A stretch of 64,000 bases of DNA. Source: JACVRW01 sp963825345. Lineage in GTDB: Bacteria; Actinomycetota; Thermoleophilia; Solirubrobacterales; Thermoleophilaceae. The DNA lies in the NCBI GenBank assembly GCA_963825345.1, contig CAWGSQ010000011.1:372001-436000 (forward strand). The letters are read 5' to 3'. The notes below the pieces were generated by a model, which was given only the letters and a program-made list of their open reading frames with translations, was not told the DNA's origin and did not search any database. Below, one piece after another: positions 55,891 to 64,000 of the stretch; positions within the stretch are counted from its first letter, which is position 1, and every line of letters starts with the position of its first letter. The position numbers and the translations under genes were made by a program.

Positions 55891-57264
55891 ATGCGTCTCC
55901 GGAGCCTCTGCCTCGTCCTCGCCGTCGTGATCTGCGCGCTTCCGGCCTCGGCCTCGGCGGCCTCGAGGTTCGAGCGGCTCGCGGGCTTCCATTCGCCCGG
56001 CACGCCGGCGAAGTACAACAAGGTGGGCGTCCTGAAGGTGGGCCCGAAGAGCGCGAAGAACATCCTCGTGCTGAACCCGGGCACGTCCGCCAGCGCCGCC
56101 TACTTCGCTCCGCTCGCGGAGGACATCGTGCGAAAGACGAAGGGCTGGCAGGTCTGGGCGGTCGAGCGCAGGGAGAATCTGCTCGAGGACCACTCCGCCC
56201 TTAACCGCGCGAAGACCGGCCACCTCACGGGTCAGCAGCTGTTCGACTACTACCTCGGCTGGATCACCGATTCGAGTGTGACCAACCACTTCCAGTTCAT
56301 CCCGGACGCGCAGGTGGCCTACGCGCGCAGGTGGGGGATGCGGGTGGAGATCGAGGACCTGCGGCGCGTGGTGCGCTCGGCGCAGCGCGCGGGTGACCAC
56401 GTCGTGGTGGGCGGCCACTCGCTCGGCGGGTCGATCACCACGGCGTACGCCACCTGGGACTTCGGCGGCAAGCCCGGCGCTCGCGGGCTCTCCGGGCTCG
56501 TGTTCATCGACGGCGGCAGCGGCCCCACGCCGATCAGCCGCGACGCCGCCGAGCAGGCGCTGAAGAACTTCGACGACGCGCCGTCGCCATGGCTCACCTT
56601 CGGCGGCATCCAGGCGCCCTACACCGGACTCTTCAACTCCACCGGGGCATCGGGCGTGATCCTGGATCCCGACTCGCCGTCGATCGGCCAGGCCTGGCCG
56701 CTGCTCCCCTCCAACCTGAAGCCACCGGTTCCGGTTACGAACGCCGGCGAGTACGGCTTCGCGCTCGACACCGAGACATCACCGCCCGCCCTGATCGCGG
56801 CGCAGGCCCACCTCGGCCATCTCGCGGCGGGCGGAGAGCCGCATGGGTGGGACGACGCTGGTGAGCTTACGCCGCTCAAGCGCTACGCGCGCATCTTCTC
56901 GGGCTGGGGCCTGAAGGGACTGGACGGAACCGCGTGGTATCACCCGCAGCGGCTCACGATCGACTCGGGCGCGGTGGCCGCGGGCAACGCCAACCCGGCG
57001 CAGAAGGTGCTCGGCGTGCGCGCGACGCACGGCGACGACCTGCCGAGGAACCTGAGGATCTACGCCTTCGGCGCCGCGCTAGGCGGCAAGCGCGTGCTCG
57101 ACGCCGCGAGTGCGCTGGCGAAGCAATCGCACATCCCGAGGCGCAACCTCACGCTCGTGGATCGCCACGCGACCTACGCCCACAACGACCCGAACTCGGC
57201 CGCGCCGAAGAACGCGTTCGTGAAGAACCTGCTGCCCTTCCTGCGGCAGATCGCCCGGCGGTAG
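55891..57264 (+). CDS. Secreted alpha/beta-hydrolase-fold protein
   Basis: 457 residues with a signal peptide (LCLVLAVVICALPASASA). The oxyanion-hole phrase is ILVLNPGTSASAAYFAPLAE (about 52-71), the nucleophile elbow VVVGGHSLGGSITTAY (Ser about 177) and the likely His is in RHATYAHNDPN near the C-terminus. An extra insert separates strand 6 and the His (about 240-400). Related proteins are annotated as hydrolases of unknown substrate in Solirubrobacterales. It starts 50 bp after the 37-bp dyad, probably under its control. Confidence 0.82.
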   Translation: MRLRSLCLVLAVVICALPASASAASRFERLAGFHSPGTPAKYNKVGVLKVGPKSAKNILVLNPGTSASAAYFAPLAEDIVRKTKGWQVWAVERRENLLEDHSALNRAKTGHLTGQQLFDYYLGWITDSSVTNHFQFIPDAQVAYARRWGMRVEIEDLRRVVRSAQRAGDHVVVGGHSLGGSITTAYATWDFGGKPGARGLSGLVFIDGGSGPTPISRDAAEQALKNFDDAPSPWLTFGGIQAPYTGLFNSTGASGVILDPDSPSIGQAWPLLPSNLKPPVPVTNAGEYGFALDTETSPPALIAAQAHLGHLAAGGEPHGWDDAGELTPLKRYARIFSGWGLKGLDGTAWYHPQRLTIDSGAVAAGNANPAQKVLGVRATHGDDLPRNLRIYAFGAALGGKRVLDAASALAKQSHIPRRNLTLVDRHATYAHNDPNSAAPKNAFVKNLLPFLRQIARR

Positions 57265-57281
57265 CGCCCGCCTGTTCGGCG

Positions 57282-58937
57282 CTACGGCGGCAACCGCTGC
57301 CCCGGGCGGCGAACGCGGAACCAGCGGCCGTCGTAGGGCGAGAGCTCGAGGCTGGCCGCGCCCTCCTCCAGGTCGTGCTCCTCGTCGTGGAACAGGTCCA
57401 CGAGCGTGCCCTCGCCTCCCAGCTCGAGCCGCGCGCGGGCATCGCGTCCGGCGAGGTTGTGGACCGCCACGACGGTGGACCCCTCCCAGTCGCTCCGCTG
57501 CGCGAACACGGCTGCGTCGCCGGCATCGAGCAGGGCCGGCTTGCCCCAGCCGAGCTCGGGACACTCCCGCCGGCGGCGGATCAGGCGCTCGATCCAGTTG
57601 AGCAGCGAGTCGGGGACGCGCCGCTGGCGCGTCACGTTCAGCTCGCGATACCCGAACGGGCCGTCCTTCACCACGGGCCGAGTGGCCTCCTCGGCGGTCG
57701 TGAAGCCGGCCTGGTGCTCGCCGGACCACTGCATCGGCGAGCGGACGCTGTAGCGGCCCTCGATGGCGAGGTTCTCGGCCATCCCAATCTCCTCGCCGTA
57801 GAAGAGGACCGGCGTTCCGGGAAGCGAGAACGCGAGCGAGTACGCGAGCCGGATGCGCCGCTCGTCTCCGCCCAGCATGGTCGGCAGCCGCTTCCGGATG
57901 CCGCGCCCGTACAGCTGAACCTCCTTCTCCGGCCCGAAGGCATCGAAGACCTCCTGGCGCTCCTCCTCGCTCAGCTTGTCGAGCGTGAGCTCGTCGTGAT
58001 TGCGCACGAAGTTCGCCCACTGGCAGTCCTCGGGGATCGGCGGCAGCGCCTCCAGCGCCCGCGTCAGCGGGTACGCATCCTCGCGCGCGAAGGCGAGGTA
58101 CATGGCCTGGTTCACCGTAAACGAGAACACGAGCTGGAGCTCGTCCCCGTCCTCGTCCCCGAAGAACTTGCGCTGCTCGGACGGCGCGAGGTTCACCTCA
58201 CCGAGCAGCACGGCCTCGCCGTTGCGCCGACCGATGAAGCGGCGCAGGTCGCGCAGCAGCTCGTGCGGGTCTTGGCGTGCGTCCTCGGGAGTGCCGCTCG
58301 GCTCGATCAGGAACGGCACCGCATCCACCCGAAAGCCGCTCAGCCCCTGCTCGAGCCAGAAGCTGGTGACCTGCGCGATCTCGTCGCGCACCTCCGGGTT
58401 CGCGACGTTCAGGTCGGGCTGGTGGGAGTAGAAGCGGTGCATGTACCACCTGCCCACCTGCTCGTCGAACGCCCAGTTGGAGTCCTCCTGGTCCGGGAAG
58501 ACCACGTCTCCCGGCTCCTCCTCCGGCTTCTCGTCTCTCCAGACGTAGAAGTCGTGGAACGGGGAGTCGCGGCTCTCGCGTGCCTGCCTGAACCACGGAT
58601 GCTGGTCGGACGTGTGGTTCACCACGAGGTCCGCGATCACGCGCATCCCGCTCCCGCGCGCGGTCCGCACCACGTCGAGGAGGTCGCCATGCGTGCCGAG
58701 GCGCTCGTCCACGCCATAGAAGTCCGTCACGTCGTAGCCGTCGTCGCGCTGGCAGGACGGCATGAAGGGCATGAGCCACACACAGTCCACGCCGAGCCCG
58801 GACAGGTAGTCGAGGCGCTCGCAGAGGCCGGGCAGGTCACCGCAGCCATCGCCGTCGGTGTCGAGGAACGTCTCGACGTCGAGGCAGTAGATCACGGCGT
58901 TCTTCCACCAGACGTCACTCGTGACCTTGCGCGTCAT
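57282..58937 (-). CDS. GH13 trehalose synthase/alpha-glucosidase-like enzyme
   Basis: 551 residues. TreS-like GH13 motifs: WWKNAVIYCLDVETFLDTDG, GCGDLPGLCERLDYLSGLGV, region I DLVVNHTSDQHPWF, the catalytic nucleophile in GLSGFRVDAVPFL (Asp about 203), the acid/base Glu in AVLLGEVNLAPSEQ and the stabilising Asp in ANFVRNHDELTLDKLS. TreS isomerises maltose to trehalose. This protein lacks a kinase (Pep2-like) fusion and could also be an alpha-glucosidase or transferase. It overlaps the LLM gene start by ATGA and is last in a five-gene operon. Confidence 0.85.
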   Translation of the reverse strand: MTRKVTSDVWWKNAVIYCLDVETFLDTDGDGCGDLPGLCERLDYLSGLGVDCVWLMPFMPSCQRDDGYDVTDFYGVDERLGTHGDLLDVVRTARGSGMRVIADLVVNHTSDQHPWFRQARESRDSPFHDFYVWRDEKPEEEPGDVVFPDQEDSNWAFDEQVGRWYMHRFYSHQPDLNVANPEVRDEIAQVTSFWLEQGLSGFRVDAVPFLIEPSGTPEDARQDPHELLRDLRRFIGRRNGEAVLLGEVNLAPSEQRKFFGDEDGDELQLVFSFTVNQAMYLAFAREDAYPLTRALEALPPIPEDCQWANFVRNHDELTLDKLSEEERQEVFDAFGPEKEVQLYGRGIRKRLPTMLGGDERRIRLAYSLAFSLPGTPVLFYGEEIGMAENLAIEGRYSVRSPMQWSGEHQAGFTTAEEATRPVVKDGPFGYRELNVTRQRRVPDSLLNWIERLIRRRRECPELGWGKPALLDAGDAAVFAQRSDWEGSTVVAVHNLAGRDARARLELGGEGTLVDLFHDEEHDLEEGAASLELSPYDGRWFRVRRPGQRLPP

Positions 58938-59896
58938 GCCGCCAGCTCCGGCAGCACGTGCTTCCCGAACGCGTCGATGAACGGACCGAGGTCCTGGCCC
59001 ACGTGATGGAGGTGGATCTCCTCGAAGCCGAGCTCGGCGAGCTCGGCGAGCCAGGCGGCGTGCTGGCCCGGATCGGAGGACACGAGCACGGCTTTCCGCA
59101 CGTCCTCAGGGCGTACGTGCTGCGCAGCGAGGTCGAACTGCTCCACGGTCTCGAGATCCCAGCAGAGGGGCGGCGGAAACACGTTCGTGCGCCACTGGTC
59201 GTGAGCGATCCGGAGCGCCTCGTCCTCGTCGGCGGCCCAGCTCAGGTGAACCTGAAGGTGGATCGGACGGCCCTCGCCGCCACCCTCGCGGAACGCGTCG
59301 ATCACCCGCTCGAGCGTCTCGCGCGGCTGGTTGATCGTCACGAGGCCGTCCGCCCAGCCTCCGCACCAGCGTGCGGTCTCGGGGCTCACCGCTGCACCGA
59401 TCAGGCTCGGCGGCTCCGCGGGGAGGGTCCAGAGGCGCGCCCGGTCCACGCGTACCAGGCCGTCGTGGTCCACGACCTCGCCGGCGAACAGGGCGCGCAT
59501 CACGTCCACGCACTCGCGCAGCCTCGCGTTCCGCTCCGCCTTCCCAGGCCAGGGCTCGCCGGTGATGTGCTCGTTCGAGGCCTCGCCCGTGCCGAGCGCC
59601 ACCCACAGCCGTCCCGGGAACAGCTCGCAGAGCGTGGCGGCGGCCTGCGCGACGATCGCCGGGTGGTAGCGCTGGCCCGGCGCGTTCACCACTCCGAACG
59701 GCAGCTCGGTGGCCTCGAGCGCCGCCCCAAGGAATGACCAGGCGAACCCGGACTCGCCCTGGCGCTCGCTCCACGGGGAGAAGTGGTCCGAGGACATGGC
59801 GGCACGAAACCCCGCTGCCTCGGCGTCGCGCACGTGCGCGAGCAGGCGGCTCGGCGGGATCTGCTCGTGCGAACAGTGCAGGCCGATCACGGGCAC
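58934..59896 (-). CDS. LLM-class F420-type oxidoreductase
   Basis: 320 residues from a GTG (V-P-V-I-G-L). Pattern of the F420-dependent glucose-6-phosphate-dehydrogenase-like subgroup: HCSHEQIPPSRLLAHVRDAE, AAMSSDHFSPWSERQGESGF, HPAIVAQAAATLCELFPGRL, WVALGTGEASNEHITGEPWP. Whether the cofactor is F420 or FMN cannot be settled from sequence alone. It is coupled to the hydrolase upstream (1-bp overlap) and to the TreS-like gene downstream (ATGA), an unusual partner for trehalose metabolism. Confidence 0.87.
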   Translation of the reverse strand: MPVIGLHCSHEQIPPSRLLAHVRDAEAAGFRAAMSSDHFSPWSERQGESGFAWSFLGAALEATELPFGVVNAPGQRYHPAIVAQAAATLCELFPGRLWVALGTGEASNEHITGEPWPGKAERNARLRECVDVMRALFAGEVVDHDGLVRVDRARLWTLPAEPPSLIGAAVSPETARWCGGWADGLVTINQPRETLERVIDAFREGGGEGRPIHLQVHLSWAADEDEALRIAHDQWRTNVFPPPLCWDLETVEQFDLAAQHVRPEDVRKAVLVSSDPGQHAAWLAELAELGFEEIHLHHVGQDLGPFIDAFGKHVLPELAA

Positions 59897-60489
59897 TAGA
59901 CGATCTCCGCCAGCCAGCTTCGCAGCGCCGCTCGCACGGCGTCGAGGTCGGCCTTGAGGCTGTGGTTGCCCGCCACCGTGACCACCCGGCGGTTGGGGCC
60001 ATCCGCGGGCATGCCGAATGGGTCGCTCTCGCCCTGCACCACCAGGACCGGGAGCTCGACGGCGTCGAGCTCGTCCTCGCGGGTCTTGTCGGGGCGGCCG
60101 GGTGCATGGACCGGAAAGGCCAGGCAGAGCACGGCAAACGCGCCCGTCTTGGCCGCGGTCCGGCAGGCCACGCGGGCGCCCGCGGAGCGCCCGCCCACAA
60201 CGAGCGGAAGGCCTCGGAGCTCTTCATCGCGCAGTCGCTCGACCACCGCGGTCCACGCCTCGTCCAACCGTGGCGCCGGGGCCGGGGAACGCCGGCCGGC
60301 CACCCGGTAGGGCTGCTCGACCAAAGCCACGCTGAAACGCTCTTCGAGCGCGACCTCGGTGGCCGCCACCAGGTCCGGCGCATCCACTCCCCCGCCGGCG
60401 CCGTGCCCGAGCACCAGCGCACCGACCGGCTTCTCTGCCACGTGCAGGTGGACACGTGCGAGACCGCTCGGCGTCTCGACCGCGCTCAC
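59896..60489 (-). CDS. KANL3/Tex30-like small alpha/beta hydrolase
   Basis: 197 residues from a GTG at 60489 overlapping the upstream stop (GTGA). Phrases: ALVLGHGAGGGVDAPDLVAA, LPLVVGGRSAGARVACRTAA (nucleophile Ser in G-R-S-A-G, about 103), LCLAFPVHAPGRPDKTR, VLVVQGESDPFGMP (Asp) and VTVAGNHSLKADL (His). This matches the small dienelactone-hydrolase-like family related to the Tex30/KANL3 core. Substrate unknown. It is the middle gene of the NhaA-to-TreS operon. Confidence 0.85.
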   Translation of the reverse strand: MSAVETPSGLARVHLHVAEKPVGALVLGHGAGGGVDAPDLVAATEVALEERFSVALVEQPYRVAGRRSPAPAPRLDEAWTAVVERLRDEELRGLPLVVGGRSAGARVACRTAAKTGAFAVLCLAFPVHAPGRPDKTREDELDAVELPVLVVQGESDPFGMPADGPNRRVVTVAGNHSLKADLDAVRAALRSWLAEIV

Positions 60490-62387
60490 GGCTGGGATCT
60501 TACGCCGAGCGTGGCCCGCTCTCGGGCGGCCTCGACCGCCTGGGTGAGGTTCGCCACGTCGTAGGCGCCCGAGTGCCGCCGCCCGTTGATGAAGAACGTG
60601 GGCGTGCCAACCACCCCGCTCGCGTCCGCGCTCGCCACGTCGCGGTCCACCCGCGGTGCGTGCTGGCGGCGGCGCAGCTCGTCCCAGAACCGGTTCCTGT
60701 CGAGACCGAGCGCCTCGGCGTGGCGGGTCAGGTCCATCACTGTCAGCTCGTCCTGCGCGGCGAGCAGCCTGTCGTGCATGTCCCAGAAGCGGCCCTGTGA
60801 GCCCGCCGCCTCGGCGGCCTCGGCCGCCATCTGCGCGTGCACGTGCACATCGTTCAGCGGAAGGTGCCGCCACACGTAGCGGAGGTCGTCGCCGAATGCG
60901 TCGAGCAGCTCGCGGATCACCAGCTCGGCACGCCCGCAGTATGGGCACTGGTAGTCGCCGTACTCCACCAGGGTCACCGGCGCCTCGTCGGAGCCTCGAA
61001 TGTGGTCGCTCTCGGCACTCACGTCCTCCGAGAGGTCGAGCAGCTCCTCCGCGGTGCCGGCGAGGTGGCGGGCGCGAACCGAGTCGGGCAGCCTGCCGAT
61101 CACTCGGAACACGGCCCAGCTGACGAGCGACGAGAGGATCGCCGCGGCGAGCACGCCGAGCTTCGCCTCCTCGAGCTGCTGCCCTTCGAATGCCAGGCTC
61201 GAGATCAGGAGCGCCACCGTGAAGCCGATGCCGGCCACCGCCCCGGCCCCGATGATCTCGGGCCAGCTCAACGACCGCTGGAGGCCGCCGAGGCGCGGCC
61301 GCGTGGCAAGCCAGGCAGCGCCAACCACTCCCACCGGCTTGCCCACCACGTATCCGAAGACGATCCCGAGCGTGATCGGAGAGCTGAGCGCGTCGCGGAG
61401 CAGTTCTGCGTCGATGTCGATGCCCGCGTTCGCAAGTGCGAACAGAGGCACGATCACGAAGCTGGTCCATGGGTGGAGGCGATATTGGAGGCGCTCGTTC
61501 ATCGATACCGCCGAGGTGACCCCGATCTGGGCCGAGCGAGCCAGCTCCGGCGTGGGCTGTTCCCGAAACTGGCGGGTGAGCTCGGTCACCCGCTCGAGCT
61601 CCGAGCGGGGCGGCGGGTAGGCGCTCGTCACGAGCCCCACGGCCAGGCCCGCGATCACGGGATCGATGCCCGATTCGAAGAGCGCCACCCAGATCGCCAG
61701 CCCGAGGATCACCGCCGCCGGGGTACGCCACTCGGCGGGTGCGTAGCGGAGCGCGATCAGCGCGGCGAACAGCGCGACGGCCAGAGCGAGCGGCAGCAGC
61801 TCGACGCTGTCGCTGTACACGGTGGCGATGATCAGGAGCGCCACCAGGTCATCGATGATCACCACCGTCAGGACGCGCACGCGCAGCCGCTCGGCACCAC
61901 GAGCCACGAGGGCCAGGGCGCCGAGCGCGAATGCCGTATCGGTCGACATCGCGGCGGCCCAGCCGTTCGCCCCGTCGCCGCCGGCGTTGAAGAGCAGGTA
62001 GATCAGGACCGCCATGGCCATCCCGCCGAGTGCGGCCAGCGCGGGGATCGTGAGGCGCTGCCGGTCGCGCAGGGCCCCGAGGTCGAGCTCCCGCTTGGCC
62101 TCGAGGCCGACGACCAGGAAGAAGAGCGTCATCAGGCCCTCGTTGATCCAGTGCCGGAGGTCGAGCGAGATCCCGTCCGCGCCGAGCTGGATCGAGAGCT
62201 TCGTCTCCCAGACGGACTCATAGGAGTCGGCCCAGGGCGAGTTGGCCCACAGCATCGCCGCGACGGTCGCGGCGAGCAGCACCATCGCGCTGCCGGACTC
62301 GGTGCTCAGGTAGCTGCGGATCGGCGCCGCGATGTTGCGCGCCCAGGCCGTCCGCTCGCTGAAGCTCGCGCCGGCTTCAGCGTTCAT
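60486..62387 (-). CDS. Na+/H+ antiporter NhaA fused to a DsbA-like thioredoxin domain
   Basis: 633 residues from the ATG at 62387. Residues about 1-430 are NhaA: twelve TM helices with the essential Asp pair in LTVVIIDDLVALLIIATVYS and the conserved MSTDTAFALGALALV. Residues about 445-633 form a DsbA/thioredoxin domain: VTLVEYGDYQCPYCGRAELV (CPYC redox site), WRHLPLNDVHVHAQMAAEAA and the cis-Pro loop GVVGTPTFFING. NhaA exports sodium for pH and salt homeostasis; such fusions are known in actinobacteria. Flanked by coupled genes on both sides (ATGA and GTGA). Confidence 0.93.
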   Translation of the reverse strand: MNAEAGASFSERTAWARNIAAPIRSYLSTESGSAMVLLAATVAAMLWANSPWADSYESVWETKLSIQLGADGISLDLRHWINEGLMTLFFLVVGLEAKRELDLGALRDRQRLTIPALAALGGMAMAVLIYLLFNAGGDGANGWAAAMSTDTAFALGALALVARGAERLRVRVLTVVIIDDLVALLIIATVYSDSVELLPLALAVALFAALIALRYAPAEWRTPAAVILGLAIWVALFESGIDPVIAGLAVGLVTSAYPPPRSELERVTELTRQFREQPTPELARSAQIGVTSAVSMNERLQYRLHPWTSFVIVPLFALANAGIDIDAELLRDALSSPITLGIVFGYVVGKPVGVVGAAWLATRPRLGGLQRSLSWPEIIGAGAVAGIGFTVALLISSLAFEGQQLEEAKLGVLAAAILSSLVSWAVFRVIGRLPDSVRARHLAGTAEELLDLSEDVSAESDHIRGSDEAPVTLVEYGDYQCPYCGRAELVIRELLDAFGDDLRYVWRHLPLNDVHVHAQMAAEAAEAAGSQGRFWDMHDRLLAAQDELTVMDLTRHAEALGLDRNRFWDELRRRQHAPRVDRDVASADASGVVGTPTFFINGRRHSGAYDVANLTQAVEAARERATLGVRSQP

Positions 62388-63304
62388 GCCACGGGGGGCG
62401 GAGTTCCCTCTGCACTGGCCGGCAGGGCCGGATCCCACTCGCACACGGTGCATGCGTGATGGAACGCCGAGTGGACGAACTCGAGCGCAGCCGCGTGCGC
62501 GTCGGCGCTCGAGCGGGCGTCCTCCCAATCCAGCATGAAGAGCCCCATGTCGGCGTTCCAGTGGGCGGCGGAAGGCGACAGCTTTCCGTCGGCGAAGCCG
62601 TCCGGCGCCGGGTGGGCGTAGGCGTAGAACGCCGCCTTGCCGTATTTCGGATCGCCGGGCCACCACCCCACAGCCACCTCCTGCGAGTCCATCGAGTTGC
62701 GCATGATGAAATCGTCTGACGGCGGGTCTGCGGGCAGGCCCGAGAAGAGGCTCACCGCGAGGTCGAAGGATCCCCACCACGCGTGCACGGGCGTCGAGCG
62801 TCCGCGGTAGGGCGCCCGGAACTCCGCCAGTACGAGCGCCGCCTGGGTGGCCGCCGCGAAGTAGACCTCCACCTGACGCTCGTCATAGGTCGTGTGCTCG
62901 TGGTCCTCGTCGAGCGGAACGGTCCACGGGACCTCCTGCGGCGTCGGGTCGATCTCGACAGGGCCGGCGAGGTCGCGGACGGCGTCCACCAGCTCACGGG
63001 TGACCTCCGCCACCGGCCGGTCGGGAGCCAGCGCCGTGCGCCGCACGCGCCCGTCGCTGTGCTCGACGAGCGCCTCGTGGGTGTGAAGGTCGAGGGCCAC
63101 CACGAACGCCCCCGAACCATCCGGGGCCGGCAGCGGGGCCGTGTCCCACCCGCGCGCGGTAAGGCGCAGTGCCGCATGCTGGAGCTGCGGCTCAGGCGGT
63201 GCGAGCGCCACGGCGAACTTGCCGAGCACCTGCGTGTGGGCGTGGAGCGTGTCGCAGGTGGCGCTCCAGTCCGCGTAAGCCAGCTCCGGCCAGTCGACAG
63301 CCAT
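62384..63304 (-). CDS. DUF5996-family protein
   Basis: 306 residues. The family pattern is visible: WPELAYADWSATCDTLHAHT, LTARGWDTAPLPAPDG, FVVALDLHTHEALVEHSDG, the central WTVPLDEDHEHTTYDERQVE, then TPVHAWWGSFDLAVSLFSG and a C-terminal tail AALEFVHSAFHHACTVCEWD. These proteins have no known activity; many conserved His and Trp suggest a metal or ligand site. First gene of the five-gene minus-strand operon, with its stop overlapping the NhaA start by ATGA, divergent from a phosphoesterase. Confidence 0.82.
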   Translation of the reverse strand: MAVDWPELAYADWSATCDTLHAHTQVLGKFAVALAPPEPQLQHAALRLTARGWDTAPLPAPDGSGAFVVALDLHTHEALVEHSDGRVRRTALAPDRPVAEVTRELVDAVRDLAGPVEIDPTPQEVPWTVPLDEDHEHTTYDERQVEVYFAAATQAALVLAEFRAPYRGRSTPVHAWWGSFDLAVSLFSGLPADPPSDDFIMRNSMDSQEVAVGWWPGDPKYGKAAFYAYAHPAPDGFADGKLSPSAAHWNADMGLFMLDWEDARSSADAHAAALEFVHSAFHHACTVCEWDPALPASAEGTPPPVA

Positions 63305-63325
63305 TCACGCGAGGATACGCACTGA

Positions 63326-64000
63326 ATGGGGCCCGACTGGAAGCGCACCGTCCACTGCCTGGGCGACCTGCACGCCGGTGGCATCACACCCGCGCGCATG
63401 GAGGCCGTGAGCCGGGACATCGAGCTGCTCGGACCGCCGGCTCTGCACCTCCAGGTCGGCGACGCCACCGAGGGCGGCAGGGAGCACGAGGACGTGCTCG
63501 CGCGCGAGTTCCTCGACGCCCTGCCGGGGCAGTGGGCCGCAGCGCTCGGTAACCACGACATCCTCCACAACGACCGCACCGTTGCCGCGTGGAGCCGCGC
63601 GTACGGGCAGCGCTCGCAGAACTTCACGGTCGAGCTGGACTTCGTGCGCCTGGTCGTGATCGGGCCTGATCGAAACGAGCCGGGGCGCCGTGCGGGTTGT
63701 CTCTCGAGCGCGACGCTGTCCTTCCTCCAGCGCGAGCTGGCCGGCACGGAGCGGGACTGCTGGGTCGTCTGCCACTGGCCGCTCCTGAGGACCGTGATGG
63801 GAGATCCGCGCCTGCATTTCACCTCGGCCATGGAGGCCTTCCACGCCAAGCCGGATCAGGCCATCCGCGAACTGCTCGCCCGCCACCGAAACGCGAAGGT
63901 CTGGCTGTCCGGGCACACGCACTCCCCGCTCAGCGCTCCGGGACTGATCAAGCGCACGCGCCTGGCGCCGAAGCGCTCAATCGTGGCCGTGAACGCATCG
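63326..64000 (+). CDS. Calcineurin-like metallophosphoesterase, C-terminus outside window
   Basis: 225 codons from the ATG at 63326 run to the window edge without a stop. The start lies 21 bp from the divergent DUF5996 gene. Motifs: VHCLGDLHAGG (motif I), HLQVGDATEG (motif II), AALGNHDILH (motif III), VVCHWPLL and WLSGHTHSPL (motif V). The spacing is that of small single-domain phosphatases, so only the last part is probably missing. Substrate unknown. It is unrelated in detail to the larger phosphoesterase at 51854. Confidence 0.87.
   Translation, partial: MGPDWKRTVHCLGDLHAGGITPARMEAVSRDIELLGPPALHLQVGDATEGGREHEDVLAREFLDALPGQWAAALGNHDILHNDRTVAAWSRAYGQRSQNFTVELDFVRLVVIGPDRNEPGRRAGCLSSATLSFLQRELAGTERDCWVVCHWPLLRTVMGDPRLHFTSAMEAFHAKPDQAIRELLARHRNAKVWLSGHTHSPLSAPGLIKRTRLAPKRSIVAVNAS

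Noticed and set aside
56934..59006. A 690-codon plus-strand open frame
   Set aside because: Antisense to the TreS-like gene and overlapping the hydrolase end; composition is that of a shadow frame and the minus-strand gene has all GH13 motifs.

Overview
The window is very GC-rich, densely coded bacterial DNA. The mix of protein families suggests a soil actinobacterium of the Thermoleophilia (Solirubrobacterales-like). It contains F420/LLM-type oxidoreductases, an MMPL transporter, NhaA fused to a DsbA-like domain, an LtrA protein, an actinobacterial-type c-di-AMP riboswitch ahead of an NlpC/P60 hydrolase, a LexA/CGAAC-N4-GTTCG SOS box, and secreted NHL/LVIVD proteins with basic C-terminal beta domains. 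The taxonomic assignment is an inference from gene content; no 16S rRNA is present. Genes are commonly coupled by ATGA or GTGA start/stop overlaps.

Layout. 1-5.4 kb: a truncated LVIVD protein, then a four-gene operon (CoA-ligase beta and alpha subunits, FixX-like ferredoxin, hotdog thioesterase), and on the other strand a coiled-coil protein, an SCP2-like protein and an acyl-CoA dehydrogenase. 5.5-11 kb: a small membrane protein, an NlpC/P60 hydrolase under a c-di-AMP riboswitch, a large unknown membrane protein divergent from a TetR/acyl-CoA synthetase pair, and two copies of a palindromic repeat. 11-19 kb: a DUF255 thioredoxin-like protein, an M28 peptidase, an MMPL exporter, glutamine synthetase, an HxlR regulator and an AhpD-fold protein that has lost its active-site residues. 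18.7-22 kb: a second c-di-AMP riboswitch with an unknown tail-anchored protein, a cytochrome c, RNase P RNA, LexA and tRNA-Leu(GAG).

22.0-27.1 kb is the one clearly accessory stretch. The 3' 64 bp of tRNA-Leu are repeated exactly 3.8 kb downstream, and an 18-bp arm-like motif sits just inside each end. The enclosed cargo is a large secreted metzincin-type protease. No integrase is visible, and the flanks hold degenerate fragments, including the last helices of a LuxR-type HTH.

27-45 kb: an LLM oxidoreductase, an NHL protein coupled to a GGDEF/HD-GYP enzyme, and a long minus-strand run (transaldolase, small conserved protein, sigma factor, zinc anti-sigma-like protein, DoxX, Xaa-Pro peptidase, frameshifted methyltransferase, LtrA). 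These are followed by a membrane glycosyltransferase-like protein, a NarL-type two-component system, a PolX/PHP protein whose polymerase site is degenerate, and a divergent pair (membrane protein; cyclase-YHS fusion) around a CsoR-type palindrome.

45-64 kb: a tightly coupled lipid/sterol-type operon (DUF1772-like membrane protein, GMC oxidoreductase, Cys-nucleophile hydrolase, acetoacetate-decarboxylase-like protein, membrane protein, patatin), a phosphoesterase, two ferritin-like secreted proteins followed by tatA-tatC, a secreted hydrolase, and a five-gene minus-strand operon (DUF5996, NhaA-DsbA, hydrolase, LLM oxidoreductase, TreS-like GH13). The window ends inside a second phosphoesterase. 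The strongest leads are the cyclase-YHS/metal operator locus, the tRNA-bounded islet, the orphan c-di-AMP riboswitch gene, the coupled GMC/PhaC-like/ADC/patatin operon and the ferritin-Tat operon.
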